Assembly: GCA_002309695.1 (NCBI GenBank)
Contig: DBXV01000017.1
Location: 1-64,000 of the forward strand
Direction: 5' to 3'
DNA: 64,000 bases
DNA from: Myxococcales bacterium UBA1203
Lineage (GTDB): Bacteria > Myxococcota > Myxococcia > Myxococcales > UBA5297
Notes under the pieces: generated by a model
The model's input: only the letters and a program-made list of their open reading frames with translations
The model's database searches: none
What the model was told of the DNA's origin: nothing
In this document: positions 1-8,407 of the stretch, piece after piece
Layout: each line of letters begins with the position of its first letter
Position numbering within the stretch: the first letter of the stretch is position 1
Made by a program: the position numbers and the translations under genes

Positions 1-130
1 TGGGCGCCTGCGACAATTTCGGCCAGCCCAGATTTCCCGGCGCATTGGGAGCCGCAAAGGCAAAAGCCGCGCAGAGCAGAACGGCGGCGACGGCGCAAAC
101 CAACGCGAGTTGATGGGAATTTGTTTTCAT
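1..130 (-). CDS. N-terminus of a second secreted caspase-like paralogue (cut by window edge)
   Basis: Read on the minus strand, an ATG at 130-128 opens a frame that stays open to the window edge, giving 43 residues. It begins with a signal peptide (MKTNSHQ, a hydrophobic run, then FAFAAPNAP) and continues NLGWPKLSQAP. The neighbouring complete caspase-like protein has NLSWPKLSQAP at the same place, so the two are paralogues in tandem. A GGAG sits about 10 nt before the ATG. Only the leader and first mature residues are visible, so whether the caspase and SUMF1-fold domains follow is inferred from the match. Confidence 0.75.
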   Translation of the reverse strand, partial: MKTNSHQLALVCAVAAVLLCAAFAFAAPNAPGNLGWPKLSQAP

Positions 131-146
131 TACCTGTTTTCTCCAG

Positions 147-173
147 ATCTTATGATGATATTTACAATATCAA
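147..173 (-). promoter_or_regulatory. Possible promoter with dyad for the partial caspase paralogue
   Basis: On the minus strand TTGATA (173-168) is followed after 15 bp by TAAGAT (152-147), a short but usable spacing. A perfect 6-bp dyad, GATATT-3 nt-AATATC (157-171), overlaps the -35 and could be an operator. The rest of 131-353 holds no gene and no convincing terminator for the downstream-ending caspase gene. Confidence 0.3.
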
Positions 174-353
174 TTTGGCTCTGTTAGCGCCGGTTATTGG
201 TGATTCTGGTCCGTTTCAAGGTATCTGAGGGTGATGTCTGAATTCATGGGCGACGAGACACGTTCTTGAGAGGGAACGGGGGTCAACACTTCATGATAAC
301 AGAGCCATCAATTTTCCTAATATCCCTGAGGGGCGAGGTCAGAATGAGCCTTT

Positions 354-2045
354 TTACTTCACACAACGAAACCCGATGGAGTAGGAAAGGTTCATGGGAT
401 GGGTGTAGTGGCCGCGATAGGAAACGGCCAGATCCTTGTCCTTGTCCCTGTCACTTGCACAGGAACCGCCCTTGAGTACCTTCTTCTCAGCCTCAAACGC
501 CTCCCAACCACCCCAATAATACAAAGAATCCATCCATTCCCAGACATTTCCTGCCATATCCACAAGTCCGAGAGGACTGTCACCTGCCGGCGAATAATGT
601 CCAACTTCTGCTGTTGAATAAGGACCACTGCCAGGAAGTTCACGGCCATAATGTGCCACTGAGGCGGTTGGGGCAGCGTCTCCCCACGGATACGTCGTAT
701 TCAAATGCTCTGCCCCATTGTGCGTCGCCGCATATTCCCATTCTTCTTCCGTGGGCAGACGCCCGCCGCGCCAGGCGCAGTATTGTTTGGCGCCATTGAA
801 CTTCACACAATTCATTGGATGATTTTTCCACTCATTTCCGCGATTATAATTACAAGTCTTATAGTCGTACTTCTCAGCGACAAACTCATGATAATTCTCG
901 CTCGTACAGGCACCCGCCTCAATGCATTTCTCAAATTCGGCCACCGTCACCGGCGTTTTTTTCATTTCAAACGCCTTCAGCATCACGGTGGTGCCTTCCT
1001 GCCGATGCGCATACGTCTCGTGATTTAAGACAAACCACCCTGCGGGAATGCGAATATATTCTTCGCCGCTGTTTCCTTTTGCCGCGTTTGTATTTGCAGT
1101 CTGAGTCCCTGACCGCACCATTTTGTCAATGTCAGGGCCCTTTTCGGCGGCATTCACGGCCAGAACCGCCCCTTTATCTCCTGCAATCAATTCCGGCGTC
1201 TGATTTCGGTCTTTGGCCAATGTAATCAGCACATCATTGGCGTAATTCACCGCCTCCTCGGCCGTCACCTTTTTATCGTGGTTCTCATCGCCCCAGCCGC
1301 GCAGCGCACCCAGAATCAGATAACTGAATGCCGGGCGATGTTCTCCCGGCAGCGGCCCGGCAAACTGATGGCTTTTGCCCGCCGTCATCCGAATCGTCTT
1401 GCGGTTCGCCTGCTTTTGGGAGGTGCGCACCAATGCCTGGAGGCCCGGCGCGAGGGGCTTGCCGTCGGCGGACTGACCGCTGAAACAGGAATCCACAATC
1501 ATCACCACCCGCGACGCCTGCGATTTCATCAGAATCGACTCAATTTCGCTCTGTGCGACGCTCCGGGCATCGAGGCTCCTGGCATTCCCCTGGGCATCCA
1601 CCCCCACCAGCATCCCTTCCTCGCCATTGGCCGACGCCACGCCGTGGCCAATAAAAACAAACCAGATGGTTCCGCCCGGTTTGGCCAATGCCGCAATGCG
1701 CTTTGCCTCATCGCGGATATTTTCCAGCGTGGCTTCCGCATCGCTCAGAAAACCCACATTCCGCAGGGGAATCTGCCGCCCCTGGCGCAGATATGTCCGC
1801 CAGTCGGAGGCATTGAGGTTCGCCCCTTCGACGTGAGAAACGAAGGCATAATTCTGAATGCCCACAATCAGCGCCGCGTCTTTTGAATTGGGGCCATTTG
1901 CCGCCCCTTCGGGCGCCTGCGACAATTTTGGCCAGCTTAAATTCACCGGCGCAGCGGCCAGTGCGGCGGCGGCGCAGAAAAGCAGGGTGACGCAAAACAA
2001 TATGAGTGCGGCGATGGGCTGTTTTGTTCGCATTGGACTTCTCAC
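354..2045 (-). CDS. Secreted caspase-like (peptidase C14) protein with C-terminal SUMF1/FGE-fold domain
   Basis: 563 residues. Signal peptide at about 1-31, ending ALAAAP. A caspase p20-like domain follows (about 55-290) with the catalytic dyad His134 in FIGHG and Cys187 in VDSCFSG. The C-terminal part (about 328-563) is a SUMF1/FGE-sulfatase fold, with TPVTVAEF, GGRLPTEEEWEYAA, MAGNVWEW and SIGFRC. The Cys pair of true formylglycine-generating enzymes is absent (VSYRGHY where CYRYRC is expected), so this domain is more likely a binding module. The annotated GTG overlaps the upstream stop as GTGA, implying translational coupling; an ATG four codons in (2033) is the alternative start. The signal peptide places it in the periplasm or outside, unlike cytoplasmic defence caspases. 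Substrate unknown. Confidence 0.88.
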   Translation of the reverse strand: MRSPMRTKQPIAALILFCVTLLFCAAAALAAAPVNLSWPKLSQAPEGAANGPNSKDAALIVGIQNYAFVSHVEGANLNASDWRTYLRQGRQIPLRNVGFLSDAEATLENIRDEAKRIAALAKPGGTIWFVFIGHGVASANGEEGMLVGVDAQGNARSLDARSVAQSEIESILMKSQASRVVMIVDSCFSGQSADGKPLAPGLQALVRTSQKQANRKTIRMTAGKSHQFAGPLPGEHRPAFSYLILGALRGWGDENHDKKVTAEEAVNYANDVLITLAKDRNQTPELIAGDKGAVLAVNAAEKGPDIDKMVRSGTQTANTNAAKGNSGEEYIRIPAGWFVLNHETYAHRQEGTTVMLKAFEMKKTPVTVAEFEKCIEAGACTSENYHEFVAEKYDYKTCNYNRGNEWKNHPMNCVKFNGAKQYCAWRGGRLPTEEEWEYAATHNGAEHLNTTYPWGDAAPTASVAHYGRELPGSGPYSTAEVGHYSPAGDSPLGLVDMAGNVWEWMDSLYYWGGWEAFEAEKKVLKGGSCASDRDKDKDLAVSYRGHYTHPMNLSYSIGFRCVK

Positions 2046-3601
2046 TTCATTCCCCCCGCATTTTCTGACCTCAGATAGGCAAATGGCGTGGCGTAGAGCA
2101 GGTTGGAGACGCGAGAGGTATAGATGTCGGCATAAGTCTCCACCTGGCGGGCGAGAAGGCTCTTGTCGTTGCCGGCGCGCATCAGCGGCCCCCAGAGCGC
2201 ACTCCCCAATTCGCCGCTCGCCTGTGCCAGCGGCGAAATTTTTTCGTCCAGCGCTGCAATCTGTTCACGGACGGTTTCCAGCTCCGCTTCAAGCGCTTTT
2301 TTGGGGGATGCTGCGGGCGGCCCGTAGCGGTGCCGGAGGCGCTGAATCGAGAGGCGCAGCCATGTGTGGCGCTTTTCCAGGGCGTCCTTTTTTTCCATCA
2401 GCGCGTCCAGGGCCTCCTGCGAGGCGCGAAATCCGGAAATGGCCGCCGTGTCGCGCTCCAGCTCGCGCAGGATGAGGGCCGTGCGCCACTTCAGGGCGCT
2501 CTTGGAGGCGTGGACGTCGCTCCACATGTGGTCGCCCACGAAGAGAACCTCCTCACCCGAGACGCCCATCTCCTTTTCGACGAGAGAGGCGCTGCCGCCC
2601 CAATAGACGCGCCCGGGCTCGATGTTTTCGCCCATGCCGCAGGGCCTCAGCAGCCCCTCGCCGCCGGAGGTCTCCGCGTCCACCACCTCGAAGAGCGGCG
2701 CATTCGCGAGGAAGAAGCCGGGCTTTCGCGAGGAGACGATGATGACATCGAAGAGGCTCTGCCACGTCGTTCCCTCGGGGAGGAAGGGCGTAAAGGCCGC
2801 GTCCATCATGGCGCGCGTGTAGGCCCACTCCGAGTTGGTGATGAGCATGAGCTTCTTGCCCGCGTGCTTCTGGTCGAGGAGCGCGAGCGGCATCTCGGGG
2901 TCGGGCACGACGAAGCGCTCCGGAGCGGCCATGATTTCCGCCTTGAGACGCCCCTCCATGTGCGTCGAATCGAGCGCCTCGCGCACCAGCCGGAAGAGCT
3001 CGGGATAGCCCTCGCGGCAGGCGATTCTGCCCGCGTCAAAGAGGTCAACCAGCTGGGCGAAGAGGCAGCCCTCCGAGAGGGAAAAGAGCGTGTTCAGAAA
3101 CACCCAGCGCTTTTCAGAGAGCGAGATGACCTCGCGGGAATAGGCGGCACGCTGCGCCTCAAAGTCCATGGGCCTGGTGCCGTGCATGGCCTTCTTCACG
3201 TAGCCGAAGCGGTTGGCCTTGAGGATGTTGCCCTTGTCCGTGTCCACCACGAGGCCGCGCGTCACGAGTTCGGGGTCAAACTGAAGGCTCTCGACGGGAA
3301 GTCCCCGGCTGAGGAGGTGCTGCTTCGCGTGGGCATAGGCGCGTCCCTCCCAGACGTCGGCGCGGTAGTGCACCAGCGTGTAGTCCATGTCGTAGCCGAT
3401 GGCTTTGATGCCCCGCAGGTTGAGCGTTCGGCTGCAGAAGACCTGTCTCCCCGGCGGCGTGATGGGCGGCAGGCTCATTTCTGTGGGCGCTTTGCGCGTT
3501 CGCTTCGGCTGCCTCTCCTGCTTTTGTGAATCTTTTTCCGGCTTCGGCTGCTTCTGCGTTTTGGCCGCTGTGCGGGGGGGCCTGCTGCCTTGTTCGCTCA
3601 T
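2042..3601 (-). CDS. HAD superfamily 5'-nucleotidase (HAD-IG / cN-II-like family)
   Basis: 519 residues. The HAD nucleophile motif DMDYT is at 71-75, with motif II LITNSEW in the middle and motif IV FVGDHMWSDV later, in the order expected of the IMP/GMP-type 5'-nucleotidase family. A charged low-complexity N-terminus (about 1-45) precedes the domain, and the C-terminal 120 residues look helical. It probably dephosphorylates nucleoside monophosphates in the cytoplasm. Its stop overlaps the start of the secreted caspase-like gene, so the two are co-translated. A functional link between them is not obvious from either family. Confidence 0.85.
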   Translation of the reverse strand: MSEQGSRPPRTAAKTQKQPKPEKDSQKQERQPKRTRKAPTEMSLPPITPPGRQVFCSRTLNLRGIKAIGYDMDYTLVHYRADVWEGRAYAHAKQHLLSRGLPVESLQFDPELVTRGLVVDTDKGNILKANRFGYVKKAMHGTRPMDFEAQRAAYSREVISLSEKRWVFLNTLFSLSEGCLFAQLVDLFDAGRIACREGYPELFRLVREALDSTHMEGRLKAEIMAAPERFVVPDPEMPLALLDQKHAGKKLMLITNSEWAYTRAMMDAAFTPFLPEGTTWQSLFDVIIVSSRKPGFFLANAPLFEVVDAETSGGEGLLRPCGMGENIEPGRVYWGGSASLVEKEMGVSGEEVLFVGDHMWSDVHASKSALKWRTALILRELERDTAAISGFRASQEALDALMEKKDALEKRHTWLRLSIQRLRHRYGPPAASPKKALEAELETVREQIAALDEKISPLAQASGELGSALWGPLMRAGNDKSLLARQVETYADIYTSRVSNLLYATPFAYLRSENAGGMK

Positions 3602-3704
3602 GTTTTTCTGCCTTCGTTCTCACTCGTTAAGGATGCGTGATGTCTCGAAAAAGGCGCGTCCGCCCCGCATCCCGACATTCTGTCAAGCACCCTTTTGGGG
3701 GAGA

Positions 3705-3732
3705 TTGACTTCAAAAAAATTTTGACTAGAGG
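3705..3732 (+). promoter_or_regulatory. Promoter for the fmdB-like gene
   Basis: TTGACT (3705-3710), 16 bp, TAGAGG (3727-3732), followed by a GC-rich discriminator. The same pattern recurs before several genes in this window. It lies between divergent genes and points to the zinc-ribbon gene at 3799. Confidence 0.55.
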
Positions 3733-3798
3733 CCGCCGCCTTTTTGGCAGGGGCTTCCCCGCGAATCCCCCTGCATGAAATGGAAAGGCGGCACGGAA

Positions 3799-4011
3799 AT
3801 GCCCATCTACGAATACGAGTGCCCCAAGTGCGGAACCATTGAAGTCATGCAGAAGATGTCTGACGCGCCGCTGACCGAGTGCGACAGGTGTCACAGCCCC
3901 GTTCACCGCATCGTCAGTCACTCGTCGTTTCAGCTGAAGGGCGGCGGCTGGTACAAAGACCTTTATTCATCCACGCCCAAGACCAGCCATTCGTCTTCGT
4001 CGTCGGCCTGA
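3799..4011 (+). CDS. FmdB-family zinc-ribbon protein
   Basis: 70 residues starting MPIYEYECPKCG, the hallmark N-terminus of FmdB-type zinc ribbons. Metal ligands are visible as CPKC (8-11) and CDRC (28-31). A Ser-rich tail (SHSSSSSA) ends the protein. The ATG at 3799 is preferred over one eight codons upstream because the family always begins at this Met and AAAGGCGG precedes it. The family is described as a putative regulator; its molecular role is unknown. A strong terminator follows at 4051-4085. Confidence 0.85.
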   Translation: MPIYEYECPKCGTIEVMQKMSDAPLTECDRCHSPVHRIVSHSSFQLKGGGWYKDLYSSTPKTSHSSSSSA

Positions 4012-4050
4012 GAACGCCACGGCGCGGCCCGGGTCTGAAAATCAGGTGCG

Positions 4051-4085
4051 GCCTCTGTCCCAGCCAAAGGGGCAGAGGCTTTTTT
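4051..4085 (+). terminator. Intrinsic terminator after the fmdB-like gene
   Basis: GCCTCTG (4051-4057) pairs with CAGAGGC (4073-4079), with an inner CCC/GGG extension, followed by a T-run. It ends only about 40 nt before the start codon of the next gene. Confidence 0.8.
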
Positions 4086-4124
4086 GTTGTCCAAAGACGG
4101 CGCGGGGGAGGGGAGCTCTTCTTT

Positions 4125-5081
4125 GTGAAAAAACTGTCGCTGCTGGTGGATGCGCCGGGCGAGGGCGAGCGGCTGGACAGGTTTCTGGCCCGGCTGGGCG
4201 GCATCTCCCGGGGCGAGGCGCGGCGCACCATCGGGCGCGGCGGCGTCTGGGTGGGCGGCCGCCGCGTGAAGGCCGAATCCCGTGCGCTGCGTCAGGGCCA
4301 GAAGGTGGAGCTCTACCTTTTGGACGCGAGGGAGATTTCGGCGCTGGCGTCCCTTCCCGAGAGTCTGCCCGCGGATGCGCTTCTGTTTCAGGACGCCCAT
4401 CTTCTGGCGGTGTCCAAGCCGCCATTTGTGCCCGCGCAGTCCACGCCCGCGTGCGACATGGGCGATCTGCTGTCACTGGCCCAGGTCTTCTCGAAGGCGC
4501 CCCTGCACCTGGTTCACCGCCTCGACCGGGAGACGAGCGGCGTCACCGTCTTTGCGCTCAATGGAAAGAGCGCCGCGGCACTCTCGGCGGCGTTTCAGGC
4601 CCGGGAGACGCACAAGCGCTATCTCGCGCTGCTCATGCCTTCCGCTTCGCTCCGCATGGTGCCGCGCGGCAGTGCGCCCCTCGATGTTTTGCCCGATGAG
4701 GGACGCGTAGAGCTGCCCATCGGTGCTGACCCCGGGCATCCCGGACACCGCCGCATCGACGACAAGGGTCAGGCCGCGGCCACGCGCTTTCGCATTCGGA
4801 AAAGGTTCAGCTGCGGCGCTGTTCTCGCCGAGGCGCTTCCGGAGACGGGAAGGACGCATCAGATTCGCGTCCATTTCGCGGCTCTGGGCTGGGCGCTTCT
4901 GGGCGACAGGGCCTACGGCGGCAGGATGACGCTCAATGGCCATGAGATTCCGCGGGTCATGCTTCACGCGGAGGGCCTTCGCCTGCGCCATCCTGCTTCC
5001 GGCCGCTGGCTGGAACTTCACGCGCCTCTTCCGGATGACTTCGCCGGGCTCGCGGCGGCCTTGGAAGCGGCGCCGCAGTGA
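4125..5081 (+). CDS. RluA-family RNA pseudouridine synthase with S4 domain
   Basis: 318 residues from the GTG at 4125. This start is chosen because a purine-rich GGGGAGGGGAG lies just upstream and the S4 RNA-binding domain (about 1-65, RLDRFLARLG) begins immediately after. The open frame extends upstream but would overlap the zinc-ribbon gene. The catalytic motif HRLDRETSG is at 131-139, with Asp134 as nucleophile. The C-terminal RTHQIRVHFAALG block is typical of RluA/RluC/RluD enzymes. It isomerises uridine to pseudouridine in rRNA or tRNA; the exact target cannot be told from sequence. Confidence 0.88.
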   Translation: MKKLSLLVDAPGEGERLDRFLARLGGISRGEARRTIGRGGVWVGGRRVKAESRALRQGQKVELYLLDAREISALASLPESLPADALLFQDAHLLAVSKPPFVPAQSTPACDMGDLLSLAQVFSKAPLHLVHRLDRETSGVTVFALNGKSAAALSAAFQARETHKRYLALLMPSASLRMVPRGSAPLDVLPDEGRVELPIGADPGHPGHRRIDDKGQAAATRFRIRKRFSCGAVLAEALPETGRTHQIRVHFAALGWALLGDRAYGGRMTLNGHEIPRVMLHAEGLRLRHPASGRWLELHAPLPDDFAGLAAALEAAPQ

Positions 5082-5170
5082 CGGGAGAGGCCTGATGAGA
5101 GGATTTCTGCCGCTGACTTTTTCGCCGTCGGAAGCGCCGTTTTCGGTTGGTGCTCTTCCTTCGTTTTGCT

Positions 5171-5215
5171 AGCGGGGCGCGCTTTTTTTTGGGGGCCCGC
5201 CCAAGGCTGGCGGGC
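5171..5215 (+). terminator. Possible terminator region after the pseudouridine synthase
   Basis: A weak 4-bp hairpin (AGCG/CGCT) is followed by a run of eight T, then a 7-bp hairpin GCCCGCC (5195-5201) with GGCGGGC (5209-5215). Neither is textbook, but together they probably separate this gene from pssA. No gene is seen in 5082-5304. Confidence 0.35.
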
Positions 5216-5304
5216 GCATTTCATTCCAGGTCGGGCCCAGCGGCGTGCAGTCCTCACCTCGTGAAGGCCACGCATCACAGCCCCTCTCCCGACAGGTGGA
5301 AACC

Positions 5305-6228
5305 ATGAGCGTCAAATCCAGCGTCAAGTCATTCGACTGGCACAAGCTGATGTTTGTGCTGCCGAACCTCTTCACTGTCTCGTCCATCTTCTGCGGCTTC
5401 TATTCGATGGTCCTGGCGACAGAGGAGAAATGGATCGGAGCCTCCATCTCCATCTTCTTTTCCAACTTCTTCGACACCTTTGACGGCCGCGTCGCCCGCC
5501 TGACCAAGACGCAGAGCGAATTTGGAACGGAGATGGACTCTCTGGCCGATGTCATCAGCTTCGGCGTCGCTCCCGCCTTCGTGGTTTACCTGTGGATGCT
5601 CAAGGAACTGGGCACGCCGGGCGTGGTGATTTCCTTCCTGTTCGCCATGTGCGGCGCCCTCAGGCTCGCCCGCTTCAACGTCCTGGCGCACCGCCACGTC
5701 CCCGGCTCGTCCCGCTTCTTCGTCGGCCTGCCCATTCCTCTGGGCGCCGGCACCATCATCGCGCTCATTCTGGCCGATGAGACGCATACGGGCGGCATCG
5801 TCCGCGGCCGTCCCTGGCTGGTCTCCGCCATCGTCCTCGTGCTGGCCATCCTGATGGTGTCCAACATCCGCTACCGCACCTTCAAAGAGATGAAGTTCAC
5901 GCGGAAGACGATCTGCATCCTCTGCGGCATCCTGCTGGTGGGCATCATCCTGGCGCTCGTCGTCCTGCACCCGGCGGTGGTTCTGCTCCTCTACTTCCTG
6001 GCCTATCTGGCGATGGGCATCGTCGAGGGAATGATTGGCCTCGTGCGGCATCAGCCTGTGGGCGCCGCGGCCGCTGTCGCCGAGGGCGTCACTGTCCAGG
6101 GTGCCGCCGCCGCATCTCCCGCCCCGGCTGCCGACAGCAGCGACGAGGACGAAGAGGTGGAAGACGAGGACGAGGAGGACAGCGTGAGTGAGGACGACGA
6201 GGAATCCTCAGAGAAGCCGGCCACCTGA
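5305..6228 (+). CDS. pssA: CDP-diacylglycerol-serine O-phosphatidyltransferase
   Basis: 307 residues. The CDP-alcohol phosphatidyltransferase signature is intact: D60-G61-x2-A64-R65-x8-G74-x3-D78-x3-D82 (DTFDGRVARL, then GTEMDSLAD). About eight hydrophobic segments follow, including LPNLFTVSSIFCGFYS at the start, typical of the soluble-loop-poor PssA of many bacteria. It would make phosphatidylserine, the precursor of phosphatidylethanolamine, in the inner membrane. The ATG at 5305 is preferred over an upstream in-frame start because AGGTGGA precedes it. A long acidic tail (mostly D, E and S after about residue 270) is unusual; its role is unknown. Confidence 0.88.
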   Translation: MSVKSSVKSFDWHKLMFVLPNLFTVSSIFCGFYSMVLATEEKWIGASISIFFSNFFDTFDGRVARLTKTQSEFGTEMDSLADVISFGVAPAFVVYLWMLKELGTPGVVISFLFAMCGALRLARFNVLAHRHVPGSSRFFVGLPIPLGAGTIIALILADETHTGGIVRGRPWLVSAIVLVLAILMVSNIRYRTFKEMKFTRKTICILCGILLVGIILALVVLHPAVVLLLYFLAYLAMGIVEGMIGLVRHQPVGAAAAVAEGVTVQGAAAASPAPAADSSDEDEEVEDEDEEDSVSEDDEESSEKPAT

Positions 6229-6254
6229 ATGGTTTTTTGATGGAGCAGTCAGCG

Positions 6255-6848
6255 ATGCGTTCACGAATCCTCCCCCTGTTTTCCTGCCTGGCTCTGTCGT
6301 CCCTGAGCCTGCTGACGGCGGCCTCCTGCATCGAGCGCGCGCCGACGCCCGAGTCGCGGCGGCAGCAGTTCGACAGATCGAGCCTGAAGGGGACCGTCAT
6401 TTTGGACAGCCTGCCCAAGGGGCTTCACCGGGCGTCGGGCACCTTTGGCGAAGCGGTGACGCTGGCAGGCTACGAGGTCTCGCCCGAGCGGCCCAAGCCG
6501 GGAGACACCGTGGAGGTGACATTTTACTGGCGCGTCCAGCAGCCGCCCGAGGTCAATTACAAGGTGTTTGTCCACGGCGATATTTCCGGCTCCGAGCGGC
6601 GGCTGAACGGCGACCACTGGCCCGCCAAAAAGGCCTACACCACCGACATGTGGCAGGGTGGGGATGTGATTCGCGACGCCTTTTTGCTGCGGATACCGAA
6701 CGACATTGACGGCGAAGTGGTGACTCTGTGGACGGGCTTCTACAATTCAAAGCAGGATGACATCCGTCTGCCGCTCGAAGTGGGCGACCGCTCGCTGACC
6801 GACGGCAAAAATCGCCTGAAAGCATTGAGCCTGCACATTGAGCGGTAA
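6255..6848 (+). CDS. Hypothetical lipoprotein with beta-sandwich-like domain
   Basis: 197 residues from the ATG at 6255, chosen for the GGAG 9 nt upstream; an in-frame ATG at 6240 lacks a ribosome site. Signal peptide with a plausible lipobox ending TAASC (Cys25). The mature part contains YEVSPERPKPGDTVEVTFYW, resembling Ig-like segments found at the ends of some membrane glycosyltransferases. I do not recognise a named family with certainty. It follows pssA by 26 nt and probably shares its mRNA, which ends at the terminator at 7057. Confidence 0.65.
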   Translation: MRSRILPLFSCLALSSLSLLTAASCIERAPTPESRRQQFDRSSLKGTVILDSLPKGLHRASGTFGEAVTLAGYEVSPERPKPGDTVEVTFYWRVQQPPEVNYKVFVHGDISGSERRLNGDHWPAKKAYTTDMWQGGDVIRDAFLLRIPNDIDGEVVTLWTGFYNSKQDDIRLPLEVGDRSLTDGKNRLKALSLHIER

Positions 6849-7056
6849 GAATAAGAAACAAAAGGCGGGGCGCGGAAATATGGTAAAGCGTGGCCTGGGC
6901 ATTATGATGAATGCAAAAAATGCTCAAATTATAGGTGGGATGAATGCCGCGGGAGGGGGGGGGAAGCCTTACATATTCCAGACAATCTGCTGAAAATGCA
7001 GCTGCGCCGTCGAATAATAACAGTTGTCGTAAAAATAAGAATCGGGACGTCCGGCA

Positions 7057-7078
7057 ATCTGGGCGTCCAGATTTTTTT
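7057..7078 (+). terminator. Strong intrinsic terminator after the pssA-lipoprotein unit
   Basis: Perfect hairpin ATCTGG (7057-7062), loop GCGT, CCAGAT (7067-7072), followed by TTTTTT. The stretch 6849-7056 before it contains no gene. Confidence 0.85.
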
Positions 7079-7089
7079 GGTCAATGCAG

Positions 7090-7130
7090 AAGCCGCCTTC
7101 ACGGACAATGGGGCTGGAGGGCGGCTTTTT
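7090..7130 (+). terminator. Second terminator-like hairpin abutting the next gene's ribosome site
   Basis: AAGCCGCC (7090-7097) pairs with GGCGGCTT (7120-7127) and runs into T-rich sequence. It ends about 10 nt before the GGAGG of the lipoprotein at 7154, so it would lie in that gene's leader if transcription starts upstream. It could be a back-up terminator or an attenuator. Confidence 0.5.
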
Positions 7131-7153
7131 GGATTTTATGGAGGAAAATGGGT

Positions 7154-8374
7154 ATGAAAAGAAGTATTGTTTATGGCATTTTGAATATATTGACTGCCTC
7201 ACTCGCGTTGTCTGCCTGCGGCGGCAGCGACGGCGCCAATGGAACAAATGGCACCAATGCGTCCGTGCAGACGTCCATCGAGCCGGCGGGTGAGAATTGT
7301 GCCAATGGGGGCATTAAAATAGAAGTTTTGCTGGACGGCACGATTCAGGACGCGCAGACGCAATACATTTGTAATGGCACCAATGCCTCCATCCAAACGT
7401 CGAAAGAACCCGCCGGTGAGAATTGTGCCAGTGGAGGAGTCAAAATAGAAGTATTACAAAACGGCATAGTGCAGAACGAGCAGACACAATATATTTGTAA
7501 TGATTCCAGCTGTCAGCCTGGCTATCACGACGGCGGTGACGGGCTTTGTGTTCTTCTGGATCGCTGCTCGGTTGAGTATCACAGCAACGGGTTAGGAGAA
7601 TGTGTCCCAATGGGGCAATGTGCTGAGAGCTATCACGACGGCGGCGACGGCGCCTGCGTTCCAGAGCATACATGTTCTGTTGGTTATCATGACGATGGCG
7701 ATGGGGTTTGTGTTAAGAAGGTTATCAATATCCCCGCCGGTTCATTTACATTGACTCATAATACAGGAAGTTATTCTTCGAGCGATACGGTCACATTGGC
7801 GGCTTTCAAATTGGGAAAAACACCCGTGACTGTGGCGGAATTCAAAAAATGCGTCGAGGCGGGTACCTGCACGTCGGATCATTATTCTAATTATAACGTA
7901 TCAGATACTCCGTATTGTAATTACAATCGCGGCGATGAGTGGCTGAACCATCCGATGAACTGCGTGGACTGGTATGGTGCCAAAGAATACTGTGAAGCCA
8001 TGGGCAAAAGGTTGCCCACCGAAGAAGAATGGGAATATGCCTCGACGCACAATGGAACGGAGCATTTGAATACGGCGTATCCCTGGGGCAATGACAGCCC
8101 AACCAGCTCAACCGCGAATTACAATCAGAATGTCGGCTCGACAACGGAAGTTGGGCGCTATTCGCCCGCGGGCGACAGTCCTTTGGGATTGGTGGATATG
8201 TCAGGGAATGTTTGGGAGTGGACGAGTTCGCCGTATAATGTTGAGGGTGGTGTGGCACTTAAGGGCGGCTCCTGGAGCGCCAATGAGTACGCGCTGCCCG
8301 TCACGGCTCGCAACCCCAGCAATCCCGCAGACAGAGACGTCCACGGCAACTTCGGTTTTCGTTGTGCGGAGTAG
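7154..8374 (+). CDS. Lipoprotein with DUF7151-like repeats, Cys-rich repeats and SUMF1/FGE-fold domain
   Basis: 406 residues from the ATG at 7154, placed 9 nt after GGAGG. Lipobox LSAC (Cys22). Two DUF7151-like repeats follow (about 33-76 and 77-117), each with NGTNAS, PAGENCA and QYICN. Three to four short Cys repeats of the form CxxxYHDGGDGxCV span about 120-187. The SUMF1-fold domain occupies about 190-406, with TPVTVAEFKKC, GKRLPTEEEWEYA, MSGNVWEW and NFGFRC. It is closely similar to the same module in the secreted caspase-like protein near the left edge, including CNYNRG and NHPMNC. Catalytic FGE cysteines are missing here too. It is probably an outer-membrane surface lipoprotein of unknown function. 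The region is AT-richer than its surroundings. Confidence 0.83.
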   Translation: MKRSIVYGILNILTASLALSACGGSDGANGTNGTNASVQTSIEPAGENCANGGIKIEVLLDGTIQDAQTQYICNGTNASIQTSKEPAGENCASGGVKIEVLQNGIVQNEQTQYICNDSSCQPGYHDGGDGLCVLLDRCSVEYHSNGLGECVPMGQCAESYHDGGDGACVPEHTCSVGYHDDGDGVCVKKVINIPAGSFTLTHNTGSYSSSDTVTLAAFKLGKTPVTVAEFKKCVEAGTCTSDHYSNYNVSDTPYCNYNRGDEWLNHPMNCVDWYGAKEYCEAMGKRLPTEEEWEYASTHNGTEHLNTAYPWGNDSPTSSTANYNQNVGSTTEVGRYSPAGDSPLGLVDMSGNVWEWTSSPYNVEGGVALKGGSWSANEYALPVTARNPSNPADRDVHGNFGFRCAE

Positions 8375-8407
8375 AAAAAATAAGCGTTGAGAAACGATGA
8401 AAATACA

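Noticed and set aside
2330..3529. A 399-codon open frame opposite the HAD 5'-nucleotidase gene
   Set aside because: The nucleotidase has all HAD motifs in order; the opposite frame shows no family features.
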